Assembly: GCA_917880885.1 (NCBI GenBank)
Contig: OU862912.1
Span: 53,431,117 to 53,495,116 of the forward strand
Direction: 5' to 3'
From: Limnephilus marmoratus
Lineage: Eukaryota > Arthropoda > Insecta > Trichoptera > Limnephilidae
DNA length: 64,000 bases
A program made the translations under genes and the position numbers. Shown here one piece after another: positions 32,533 to 42,130 of this stretch. Below the pieces are notes generated by a model. It was given only the letters and a program-made list of their open reading frames with translations, did not search any database and was not told the origin of the DNA. The first letter of the stretch is position 1. Every line of letters begins with the position of its first letter.

Positions 32533-34167
32533 GTAAGTAATCACAGTTTTATGAAATACATTTTACTATTTATTTTGAACCCTTAACTATTCCAATAACC
32601 AGTAAGGTAATCAAATATGGAGAAGAAAAGGGTGTGCTGTTGTTTTCTCTGCTAAACACTCTGGTGATCGGGATTTTCAGTAATTTGATTTTCAAAAATA
32701 CGTACCTACTAAAAATCCTTAGTGTGAGGTACGATCTTACTTACTGAGTGCCCGCCGGGCATGATTGTGGCAACATTGCATGGTTGTGACTGAACCGTCT
32801 CGTAACAGCGGAAAATAATAAAGCTGGCGGCACACGCTGGTCTATTTTTATGTTTTTACCACAAAACAACCTCTAAAGTTGGAATTTCGGAAAAGGTTAT
32901 GTATCTTTTTTACTTATAATATCATGTAGAATCACCTCCCGAAGTTAATGCACTTTACCCCCGGACACCCTGTATGTTTACCTGCACTACCAAAGTAAAT
33001 ATAAGGATCGAAAAGGCATTGGTTTTGTTGTGACATAAATATAAATATTTGTTCAAGAAATATTCTTTCCGTGTTGTCAAAAATTCAAAATATTTTCTAA
33101 AACATCTGTTTGCGCCAATTTAAATTTAAATCATTTTGTCTATGATAAGAAACTGAATAACTGCTTGTTCCCTTTCCATTTCCTACCTATAAATTGCCAA
33201 AAATGAAGTGTGCTTTGTTCGCTTTACTTGCGTGACAATAAAAGTGTTTTCACACACAAAAACTGTGAACCACCTGTGATAGACGCAAATTTGTTATTGT
33301 GAATTGTTCCGCCCGCAGTTGCTACATGTGTTTTTTTGGTTGCCCGCTAAAAGGAGTATTTTGCTCGTAAAACCGCCTACCGATGCATGTGTGATTCGCT
33401 CGCCGCACGCGTGTTGAGTGAACGCCGTGTCTTTTGTTGGAATTGAACCCGCAACTAAGTTCAATTGTTAACTTAGTAATTGAGTTTCCCGCCGCGGCTG
33501 TGGAGAACGCCGTGTTTTGTACATTGTTAATTGTGAATTATAGAGACTAAAACCAGTGGCCTAAATCGGACTATATAACCTGAAGCGGACTATATGAAGG
33601 TGCAGTTTGGTGAGTTTTTGGCATTCCTTTTAACCTTCCTTCATTGGGCAGTTATTTAGCGAACCTTATTTATTTTTGGCATACGCACACGCACCCGCTT
33701 TGCGAACGAATGGAGAAATTGTCGCAGCCATCCTTTGTACGCCCAACCAACATCCTTGTTACTTTAAATTGTTTCAGAAGAAAATCAATTAAACAATTCA
33801 ATATTTTTCAGTTTTCGTTATTAGGTTCAACTGTACAACGCTATAAAATAAAAATAAAATAATCTATAAATCTAGAAACTGTCACTTTGATCCCAAAAGA
33901 AAAGCCACAACTGAACAACAGATTAGATACAAATCATCAACCCTATCTACATCGCCTGTTGTCGTCTAGTTAAATAATTCTTAGGACCGGGCGGGTTGTT
34001 TCACACAATTTCAACAATTCAACCAATTTAAAAGTTAAAAATTAAGTTCTGTGAAGTTTCTATTCAAGCTCTGTTATTATTTCATCATTGTTGATTCACA
34101 ATAGGTCCATGGATAATTGCAGAACTTAAATATGACTTTCACAGAATATGAATATTAACTATAAAAT
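32533..34167. other. First part of intron 4, nothing firm recognised
   Basis: The stretch at about 33230-33610 is less AT-rich and has several CG-rich blocks. It could be an old LTR or leader sequence, but I see no paired terminal repeats, gag or integrase. No exon was recognised. Confidence 0.4.
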
Positions 34168-34360
34168 TTGATTAAATGAAGACAATATTAGCGAAACTCA
34201 ATCGAAAATCTGGAGGTCCCGGGTTCGAGACCCAGAGGAGCCAATATCTTTTTCTGATTTTTCTGTCACCAGATTTTCGTTTGAGTTTCGCTTATATTGT
34301 CTTCATTTAATTAAATATTATAATTTGAGATTTTACTCATAAAGTTAAAAATAAATATAA
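34168..34360. repeat. Foldback repeat with tRNA T-arm at its centre
   Basis: A left arm (aatgaagacaatattagcga near 34175) and a right arm ending ttgtcttcattta (34302) are inverted copies. The centre carries a gggttcgagaccc T-arm. An outer block (gattttactcataaagtta, 34329-34347) is the complement of the outer block at 11586 and 40213. It is a shorter relative of 40213-40605. Confidence 0.7.
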
Positions 34361-34520
34361 AATTTGATTTATTGTTCGAAATCTGTGAAACCTTGTACAA
34401 AGAAGTTTCTTTGATTCTCCCTCAAAATATATCTTAGTGCAATGCAAGACGCGGGGAATGGTCATGAAATTCGAATGATTTAAATTTCGAAATATTTTTG
34501 AAATTATCTACTATTACTTT

Positions 34521-34694
34521 AACTGTCAAGACATACAACAATAATACTTCAAAGTGACAAGTCTGTTTTTGTTTGCTCCCGCATGTTGATCTATTTATGA
34601 CATTTTTAACTGTCAAGACATACAACAATAATACTTCAAAGTGACAAGTCTGTTTTTGTTTGCTCCCGCATGTTGATCTATTTATGACATTTTT
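34521..34694 (+). repeat. 87-bp tandem duplication upstream of ORF1
   Basis: Two essentially identical 87-nt units start aactgtcaagacatac at 34521 and 34608. They lie about 200 nt before the ORF1 ATG of the element at 34891-38692 and may be its 5' UTR/promoter repeats, but the 5' end of the element is not defined. Confidence 0.85.
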
Positions 34695-34890
34695 AATACA
34701 GTAAAAAGTTATTCAATCCTATTTTCAAAGTGTAAACATAATTTTAAACATAAAATTGATGGTATTTCATAATAAACAGTGACTTACTAAGTTGTTCAAG
34801 TTAATTTATTCAACTTAAAAAGTGGAAGTGACAGTTCGCAGAAAATCGGTCAAAGTTTTTTTAGTGCACATTGAATCATTTATTTTGCCC

Positions 34891-35637
34891 ATGTCCAAAC
34901 CAACTAAAATCATGGAAACAAGGTCTAACAAAAATACCAAACATGACCCAATATTCGAATTCATCAACTCAAAATTCGACGAAATGAAATCAGTTATGTT
35001 TAAAAAAATAGAAACCGAGCTTCAAGAAATAAAAACGTTTAACAACTTTATTAACGATAAATATGACGATATCATAAACAAATTGTCACAAATCATGGAT
35101 TCACCAAAACATATAAACAAACTTAAGGACGAAATGGCAGAAAAAGAGAAAAGGTTGGCTATGGTGGAGGTTCATCTGGCAGATATTGAGCAATCAGCCC
35201 TGCTAAACAGTATTGAAATAAGCGGCCTTAAATTACAGGAAAACATACCCCCAGCCCATACTGTAAGCCAGATCGCTGAGCTCGCAGGCGTTACCTTATC
35301 ACCAGAGGACACCTTTAAAATTACGACTTCCAAACCAAACAACCAAAAAAAAATCACAATTAATTTTGTAGACAATAAAAAAGTCCACATTATGTTAGCT
35401 GCTAAGCATAGCGATCCGATTAAAAAATTCAACGGGGAAGGAGCCCAATACGTCTATTTAAATGCGGCATTAACCCAGTACTACAAAAACTTACATTGGA
35501 ACACCAAACAAAGAGCCCTAGAAAAAGAATATAGATATGTTTGGGTAAAATCAGGAAGAATTCTTGTAAGAAAAACTAAAGAATCCAAGGTTGTCGAAAT
35601 AAGACATCTCAACGATATACCTATTAAGATGATTTAA
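34891..35637 (+). CDS. Retrotransposon ORF1 with coiled coil and FP25K-like domain
   Basis: The first in-frame ATG (MSKPTKIMETRSNKN) gives 248 residues; the frame is open a little further upstream but without ATG. The N-terminal third is rich in Lys/Glu/Ile and looks helical (KFDEMKSVMFKKIE, DEMAEKEKRLAMVE), fitting a coiled coil. The second half has LLNSIEISGLK, a KITINFVDNKKVHIML strand, AQYVYLNAALTQYYKNL and YVWVKSGRILVRKTKES. That pattern occurs in insect retroelement ORF1 proteins and is related to the baculovirus FP25K fold. The expected role is RNA binding in the ribonucleoprotein. Confidence 0.8.
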   Translation: MSKPTKIMETRSNKNTKHDPIFEFINSKFDEMKSVMFKKIETELQEIKTFNNFINDKYDDIINKLSQIMDSPKHINKLKDEMAEKEKRLAMVEVHLADIEQSALLNSIEISGLKLQENIPPAHTVSQIAELAGVTLSPEDTFKITTSKPNNQKKITINFVDNKKVHIMLAAKHSDPIKKFNGEGAQYVYLNAALTQYYKNLHWNTKQRALEKEYRYVWVKSGRILVRKTKESKVVEIRHLNDIPIKMI

Positions 35638-35686
35638 AAAATAAAATAAAACCATATACACACTCCATCTACTCTATATCTTTATA

Positions 35687-38600
35687 ATGGCCTCTTTCAC
35701 AACGGAACCACTTGAAAAACTGATACCTGAACCAATAATCACCACAAATACCTGCATGTTAAACCGTGTACTCCAGGACAAGTTACCGATCCTGAACATA
35801 ATTCATCAAAACATTCGAAGCATTAACAAAAACTTTGAGGATTTCACTATGCTGATAAATGAATTAAATTTGGTACCTGACTTATTAATCCTTACAGAAT
35901 GTTGGATAAATTCCTCAACATATGTGCATAAAAACATCAACAACTACAAAGTCTTCAATACTAAACTTCACAAACATCAAAACGACGGAGTAATTGTATA
36001 TTGTAAAAATAAGATAGAATGCAAAATAGAAGAAATCGAACTACAAGACGCAAACTGTTTGAAAATAAAACTCGATCAAGATATATGCATCTTCGCTATC
36101 TACAGATCGCCTTCAACTACAAATTTATCACCATTTCTTGGATCACTAGACTCCATACTACTTCAAGAACGAAACATCAGGAACCTGTTCATTATTGGGG
36201 ACATCAACATTAATATACTGGATACTGGAAGGCAACATCCACAAACACAGGAGTACCAATTACTCCTCCTCTCCCACGGGATGTCTGCCGCCATAAGGGA
36301 ACCAACAAGAGTGGATCACAAAATGAATAAATCAATCCCCTCGCAAACTTGCATTGACCACACAATGACAAAAACAAATAAAAACTACTCCACAATCATA
36401 CATCAATCCACCATCACTGATCACTACACTTTAATTCTTAACATTCATGCAAAGAAAAATCGACCATCGACTCAAAATTTAACGTGGAATAGACATGTTA
36501 TAGACTACATAAAACTAAAAAAATCACTACAAACTGAAACCTGGGAGTCAATATATAATGCTGAAGACCTAGAAGTTGCTTGGAAAATATTTATTGAACA
36601 CTTGCAATTAAAAATACAAAACCACACTTCAATAAAAACTTACACATATTCACACAATAAAATTATCAAAAAAGCTTGGATCACACCTGGCCTACTTAAA
36701 TGTATAAGAAAAAGAGACAAGATCCATCAGCAAGTAAAAAACAATCCTTATGACCTTTCCCTTAAACTATTTTACAAAAACTATAGAAACATCTGCTCCA
36801 ATCTCACTAAATCGGCTAAACAAAATTACTACAGATCTAAAATAGATCAATCCAATAATAATCCAAAACTTATCTGGCAAATAATTAAAGAAATCACCTA
36901 CACAGATCAAAACAAAACAAACCCATTGGAAGAAATCAACACAGATAACGGTACACTCTCGCTCAACAAAAACGTACATAAACTAATTAACTACACTAAC
37001 AACTTTTTTGCAAACATAGGCTCGAATTTAGCCAACAAAATAACCAAACTTCAACACTTTAACCCGAACATAAACAAACACCCAAATCCACAAAGGATTA
37101 AATTTGCTCTAAAACAAATCACTAAACAAGAACTAACTCTAATGTTATCTAAATTCAAACCAACATCTTCATCTGGTAGTGATGAAATCACAATGAAAAC
37201 AATAAAATTCTTACAAGATGAAATTACCGAACCGATACTCTTTCTAATAAATAAATCTATCACGGAAAGCAAATTTCCATCTCAACTCAAAATAGGGACT
37301 ATTACACCAATCTTTAAATCAGGAAATCGTAAAGATATCAATAACTACAGACCAATCACAATTCTAAACACATTATCTAAAATCTTAGAAATAACAGTTA
37401 AAACTCAACTCGTCGACTACCTAGAATCAAATAAACTATTATCACCAAAACAATTTGGTTTCAGAAAAAATCTAGGAACATCTAACGCCATAGCCTAAGT
37501 AATTGAATATATTAAAAATTCTCTAGACTCACATAAAAAATGCATTGGCATATTTCTCGACCTTTCTAAAGCCTTCGACACAATAAATCACTCACATCTT
37601 TTTGAAAAACTAGAGAACATAGGGATTACTGATAATGAACTGATATTTTTTAAAAGTTACATGGGAAATAGAAAGCAAACTGTGAAACTTAATAACATAA
37701 TCAGTGAGTGTATTGATGTCAAATTCGGGGTGCCGCAAGGAAGTATTCTGGGTCCGATTCTGTTCCTTATTTACATTAATGATCTATGCCACATAGAATG
37801 TGAAGGAGAAATCATCAGTTTTGCGGATGATACTGTTCTCCTAATAAATGGGAATAATTGGACAGAAACATTTAAGAAAGCAGAAGACACACTTAATAGG
37901 ATTAAAAAATGGCTAGACTACTATTCACTTACACTTAATGCTAATAAAACCAAATTCATCACTTTTAAAATAAAAAATAAGAAAAACTCTGAAGAAAACC
38001 TGAACGTGAAAATTCATAGCCCGCATCACTTAAATGAGAATTGTGATTGTCCCTCATTAGAAAACGTTGACCATATAACGTATCTGGGTCTAAAAATTGA
38101 CCAAAACTTAAAATGGACTGAACACATTACGTATTTAAATAATAAAATTAAAAAACTAAGTTATTTTTTCAAAACTATCAGGAATGTCCTCATTAAAAAA
38201 GACTTAATCAAGATTTACATGGCTCTCTGCCAATCACTGTTAGAATACGGTATTATCGGATGGGGCGGTGCAAATAAAAACATACTAAATCCACTAATTA
38301 AAACTCAAAAAGCTATAATGAAAATTATACTGAAAGTTCCTGTAAGAACTAGCACTGACGAAATCTTCAACAATCTTAACATCATGTCAATTAAACAACT
38401 ATATTCTAAAACTATACTCATTTACATTCATAAGTACAAAACCCAAGAAATAACAACTAATACGTACATTAGAAACACTAGATCTCATGGTCAAAAACTT
38501 ATCCAACAAGTAACTACTAACACAACATTTGGGCAAAAAAGCTTCTTATATTATGGCATTAAACTTTACAATAAAATACCACTCTCACTCAAAAACCTCA

Positions 38601-38692
38601 ACATTATAACATTTAAATTTCAAATAAAAAGCTGGATACTAAATATAGGGAGATCAGAAATAGAAAATATACTGATATCAAATACAGACTAA
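35687..38692 (+). pseudogene. Retrotransposon ORF2 (endonuclease-RT) with one internal stop
   Basis: The frame encodes about 1001 codons in one register, interrupted only by TAA at 37496-37498 (codon 604). The N-terminal endonuclease (1 to about 250) shows IIHQNIRSINKN, LLILTECWIN (Glu), IIGDININILD, CIDHTMTK and ITDHYTLIL. The RT has GSDEITMKTIKF, NNYRPITILNTLSK, GFRKNLGTSN, FLDLSKAFDTINH, GVPQGSILGPILF and FADDTVLL (about 711), then YLGLKIDQNLKW in the thumb. The stop falls between RT blocks, so no active enzyme is expected from this copy unless it is read through. Confidence 0.88.
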
Positions 38693-38935
38693 AACCAAAT
38701 CTAGTAATCTGAATTATAAAAAAAAACCACTATCTTATTTACTTTATAATTATTTAAAAAAAATACTACATGATATATGTTATGTCTAATTCATATCAAT
38801 TTCTTATAATTAAATTATAATATGTAAATGAAATCCTCAGCACGGGAGATCCCAGTGAGGATATCATTATCTCTACTGTTACTAAGAAATGAAGACAATA
38901 AATCATTATTATTATTATTATTATTAATATAATTT

Positions 38936-39432
38936 ATTAATAATTTAATGAAACACGGTAATTAGACTTGAACAGAAGAATTTATTCTCACAAAGTAAAA
39001 CATGTAGGTACACTGAGCTACACATAACAGATCCTAGATGGCGTTAGGTTTAACATTATTTTGTTATAATCTAACATAATTTATCAATTATCAACCTTAA
39101 TAATATGATGTAATAATTTATCAACCTCCTGAACAAAATCGATATTTTCCTGCTCGGACATATCGCAAATTACTCGAAAACTTGACAGATCGTGGGGCGT
39201 AACCATGGCAACCTGTCAACCTGGCAACTGAAACGCGCCGGCTGCAGCGACTAGCACTGCGAGTTGCGTCGTCGCCCTTGACAGCTGACCTTTAACAAGT
39301 TGCCCGTGTACCCGTTGCCTTTAACAAATTCGCAATTTGCTTCTCTGTGGATAACGGTTGAGTTTCCAACTGTTTTTTTTTTGTAGTTGCCCGATGAGCG
39401 GATGGACTTTTAATTCCTTTTCTTCTGTCCAG
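38936..39432. other. End of intron 4 with MITE-like fragment
   Basis: The stretch at about 39200-39275 (accatggcaacctgtcaac, gcaactgaaacgcgcc, cactgcgagttgcgtc) matches the inside of the MITE at 55003-55181 in the same order, so it is a fragment of that family. The intron ends in TGTCCAG before 39433. Confidence 0.55.
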
Positions 39433-39632
39433 GCACCGGGGCGTGTAACGGGGACAGCGGGGGCGGACTGTTCTTCCAGTCCAGGGGACTCTCGGGGGCG
39501 GACGTGTGGCACCTGCGGGGCATCATCTCCCTCGGAGTCTCGCAGAGAGACCAGAACCGCTGCGACCCGAACTATTTCACCATCTTCACGGACATTGCCA
39601 AGTATCTGGACTTTATATACCTTCATATTTGA
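39433..39632 (+). CDS. Serine protease gene 1, last exon with catalytic Ser
   Basis: The exon runs from a TGTCCAG acceptor to the TGA at 39630-39632. Joined in phase 1 it reads GTGACNGDSGGGLFF, the active-site serine loop with an extra Gly, then WHLRGIISLGV, a late Cys (NRCDPNYFTIFTDI) and the C-terminal helix AKYLDFIYLHI. The residue six before the Ser (position 189 in chymotrypsin numbering) is Gly, not Asp, so trypsin-like specificity is unlikely. The exon is 200 nt long, as is the gene 2 last exon (44105-44304). Confidence 0.93.
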
Positions 39633-39750
39633 ACAATCGTTTTGTTGGGTAGTAGTTTTAATACTCAAACGACAAATTTTTGTTCCAACGTTAATAGGTA
39701 TTTTGTACTTCTTCAAACTTCGCAAAATTACTTTGTGGCATCATTAATTA

Positions 39751-39796
39751 TATATCCTGATGAAGATAACATTGTTATCGAAACATGTAGATATTG
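39751..39796 (+). ncRNA. Hammerhead-ribozyme-like motif in the 3' flank of gene 1
   Basis: In order: a stem I strand (ATATC, 39752-39756), CTGATGA (39757-39763), one extra A, stem II GATAA/TTATC around CATTG (39765-39779), GAAAC (39780-39784), a two-base-pair stem III, GTA ending at 39789 as the cleavage triplet, and the second stem I strand GATAT (39790-39794), which pairs perfectly with the first. Downstream gtggtttaaacaaagtg matches the Penelope-like arms at 23489-23633. It lies 119 nt after the gene 1 stop, on the sense strand, probably within the 3' UTR. The extra A may impair cleavage. Confidence 0.6.
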
Positions 39797-40212
39797 TGTA
39801 TAATATAGTGGTTTAAACAAAGTGATATGTTATTCATTATATAGGTATTTTGTAATTTAAATTTACAATCATCAAAATGATTTATTTTATTATGAGTTTA
39901 TTTATTGTTCTGTTATACGTGGTGGAATTATATTGTATTAAAATTGAAATTAAAACATTTTTTAACTTTAAAGTTAAAAAGTGTTTTTATTTCAATTTTT
40001 AATTTATTTTATTAATTTTTATTTTTTATTTTATATTATTTCATCGTACTTCTATAATAAACGTATTAAAATATTTGTTTTAAATGTTTTTCATTTCACT
40101 CACAAATAGTTGCCCAATTTGCCTCAAAAATCATGGAGCATTAAAATATTCAATGGCCTATATGTTATAATTTAAAGCAAAAATAAATAATTTTTTTTAT
40201 TTTTTATTTTAA
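39797..40212. other. 3' flank of gene 1, AT-rich
   Basis: Several AATAAA/ATTAAA-like strings occur, so the true poly(A) site cannot be chosen from sequence. No gene was recognised. Confidence 0.45.
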
Positions 40213-40620
40213 CTTTATGAGTAAAACCTCAAATTGTGATATTTAAATAAATGAAGACAATATAAGCGAAACTCAATCGAAAATCTGGAAACAGAAAAAT
40301 CAGAAAAACATATTGACACCTCTGGGACTCGAACCCAGGAACTCGAAACCATCATACATAAAGATAGTTGCCAATAATATATGCGTTAAAGAAAATGAAC
40401 ATAATGTAGGTGGTTCTTAGTTGAAGTATGGTACAGTTAAACATGACCGAATCTCATATCGACACCGTGGCGCAGTGGTTAGCGCGTTTGCCCGGAAAGC
40501 AAGAGGTCCTGGGTTCGAGCCCCAGAGGTGTCAATATGTTTTTCTGATTTTTCTGTTTCCAGATTTTCGATTAAGTTTCGCTTACATTGTCTTCATTTAT
40601 TTAAAAAATAAGTAAAGTAG
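40213..40620. mobile_element. Foldback element with 96-bp inverted arms and a tRNA-like core
   Basis: The arms 40245-40340 and 40507-40602 are inverted copies with few mismatches; both contain the tRNA T-arm plus aaaatctggaaacagaaaaa and tgaagacaatRtaagcgaaac. Between them is about 165 nt ending in the rest of a tRNA-like sequence (40461-40533). An outer block (aactttatgagtaaaacctc) sits at 40211. Shorter relatives are at 11580-11765 and 34168-34360. Foldback arms sharing half of a tRNA suggest two tRNA-derived retroposons inserted tail to tail, or a true foldback transposon. Confidence 0.75.
40461..40533 (+). tRNA. tRNA-like cloverleaf (likely pseudo/SINE-derived, anticodon position GGA)
   Basis: All arms can be drawn in 73 nt. 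The acceptor GACACCG pairs with AGGTGTC at six of seven positions, with A as discriminator. The D stem is GCGC/GCGC, the anticodon stem TTTGC/GCAAG has a seven-base loop CCGGAAA, the variable loop has five bases, and the T stem CTGGG/CCCAG has loop TTCGAGC. The anticodon position reads GGA, but base 33 is C instead of the invariant U, and tRNA-Ser would need a long variable arm. It therefore probably is not used in translation, though its internal promoter boxes look sound. Confidence 0.6.
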
Positions 40621-40984
40621 CTCACATCCGAACTAGATATTTGATATACCTTTTGCTTACAAAAATATTTTTTTAGTTTGGTTAGCTATTTTGATCTCAA
40701 ATCCAAAATTAAAGTTTGTATGAAACGGGCAGATACGGGTCGAGCAAACGTTTCGTTTGGAAAATTAATAAACATTTCATAGTAACTGTCATTAATTTTG
40801 TTTTCATTGTTTTTTTTATTATATTTTCACGAGATGTGTCAACAATCCATGGATTGTCATTAATTGATTTCATTGTTTTTTTTTTCATATTTTCACGAGA
40901 TGTGTCAACAATCAATGGAAAAATTTATTTAGATTATGTATTTTTATGGCATTTTGTTACTTATGCCTTTTCTTATCTTTAATA
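40621..40984. other. Spacer with a ~66-bp tandem duplication
   Basis: A unit starting tcattaatt and containing ttttcacgagatgtgtcaac occurs twice (about 40789-40854 and 40857-40918). The rest is AT-rich. If the Penelope fragment at 41907-42130 continued past the mariner insertion, this would be its downstream side. Confidence 0.65.
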
Positions 40985-41904
40985 TTAGGTCATTACATAT
41001 GAAATTGGCGTTTTGTATGAGAGGAACAGAAAGTCGATTTTTTTTTAATATAATATATTTATTTAATCAAAGTATGTACCATTGCTACCTATGCACTTTT
41101 GCCATCTCATAGGTAGTTCATCGATCCCTAAAAAAACCATTCGGACGGGAATCAATAAAATCTTTGAAGGCAGTTTGGACTGCCCCATCGGAGTTGAATT
41201 TTTTCCCTTGCAAGAAGTTATCCAAATTTCGAAAAAAATAGTAATCTGTTGGGGCAAGGTCCGGAGAGTACGGTGGATGTCTTAGATATTCCAATTGAAG
41301 CTCCTCAAGTTGTGCAGTGTGTGGTCTAGCGTTCTAACGCGCGTTTGTTGATTTGCTTCACTCAATTCGTGAGGTACCCACCTTTCAAGCTTTTTCACCT
41401 TCCCAATTTGCTTCAAGTGGATTAAAACAGTTTTATCACTAACACCGCAGCCTGCAGCTAACTCGGACGTGGTTTGCAATGGATCCGCTTCCACAATAGC
41501 CTTCAATTCTTCATTATCAACTTTGGTCTCCGACCGTCCACGGGGCTTGTTCTGCAGGTCGAAATTTCCAGAACGAAAACGTTGGAACCAAAAACGCACT
41601 GTGTTTTCTTTTGCGGCACAGTCGCCATACACATCATTAATCCTTCGAGCCGTTTCTGCAGTACTGTTACCATGGTGGAACTCATACTCGTAAATAACGC
41701 GATATTTCAAGTTTTCCATTTTGTAAACTAAGTGACGCAAAAAAAACAATTAAGGAAAAAACAAATGAATTATAATTTTCGAAACACAAATACATGAGTA
41801 AATAGCTGTATAAATTTGAATTTGGAAATCCTAACCAAAGAGAAAATATTTGAGATCAAAATTGCCAGTACGGCAAAACGCCAATTTCATATGTAAGGAC
41901 CTAA
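40985..41904 (-). mobile_element. Mariner element, internally deleted (920 bp)
   Basis: Terminal inverted repeats of about 30 bp begin ttaggtcattacatatgaaa on the left and, inverted, ttaggtccttacatatgaaa on the right. TA lies on both sides (40983-40984, 41905-41906), as expected for mariner. Transposase pieces are on the minus strand. The central third of the gene is missing, so the copy cannot move itself. A sister copy with different deletions is at 51550-52217. Confidence 0.88.
41090..41749 (-). pseudogene. Mariner transposase, central part deleted
   Basis: From the Met near 41718 (MENLKYRVIYEYEFHHGNS) the frame keeps the paired helix-turn-helix DNA-binding region (TAETARRINDVYG, TVRFWFQRFRSGNFDL), a GRSETKVDNEEL linker and WVPHELSEANQQTR, the block before the first catalytic Asp. 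The sequence then jumps to the C-terminal end at about 41285-41090, where SPDLAPTDY with the third catalytic Asp is still readable. The first two Asp residues of the D,D34D triad are gone. Confidence 0.85.
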
Positions 41905-41906
41905 TA

Positions 41907-42130
41907 TTTAAAAAATGGAGTTGTTTATCAAGTAAATTGAATTTATTTATTTTTAATGACTTTATTTCAAGGGTATCGAGGTTTTTAAGGCGTAGACCTA
42001 TATTAAATGAGTGATCTTTAACTATTAGGTGGGTGGCGAATTCTGAAAAACCTACACTGTTTAGACATTTCAAGTGTTCAACCACCCTTGTTTGAATATT
42101 TTTAGCCATATTATGTGAAATGCTGGACAA
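41907..42130 (-). pseudogene. Penelope-like GIY-YIG endonuclease fragment
   Basis: The minus-strand frame reads KNIQTRVVEHLKCLNSVG, FATHLIVKDHSFN and then a Lys/Leu/Ile-rich tail. The R-x-x-EH and H-L-x4-H pattern is that of the C-terminal endonuclease of Penelope-like elements. The GIY and YIG strands and the RT are absent. The mariner at 40985-41904 is inserted directly at its end. It agrees with the Penelope-type hammerhead motifs in the window. Confidence 0.6.

Larger units (their letters stand above)
34695..38935 (+). mobile_element. Two-ORF jockey/CR1-like non-LTR retrotransposon, nearly intact
   Basis: ORF1 is 34891-35637 and ORF2 35687-38692, with a 49-nt gap. They are followed by a 3' UTR and an (ATT)n run at about 38908-38930. 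The only clear damage is one in-frame TAA in ORF2. The element is in the sense orientation in intron 4 of gene 1. The 5' limit is uncertain and may include the 87-bp repeats at 34521-34694. Confidence 0.8.

Noticed and set aside
33230..33610. Solo LTR candidate in intron 4
   Set aside because: No paired copy, no TG...CA ends with a target duplication, and no gag, protease or integrase anywhere in the window.
39321..39747. Long frames on both strands over 39321-39747
   Set aside because: They are shadows of the GC-rich last exon of gene 1, which has splice signals and the GDSGGG motif in another frame.
40461..40533. Functional tRNA-Ser(GGA) gene
   Set aside because: Base 33 is C, the acceptor has a mismatch, the long class II variable arm is missing, and it is embedded in repeat arms.
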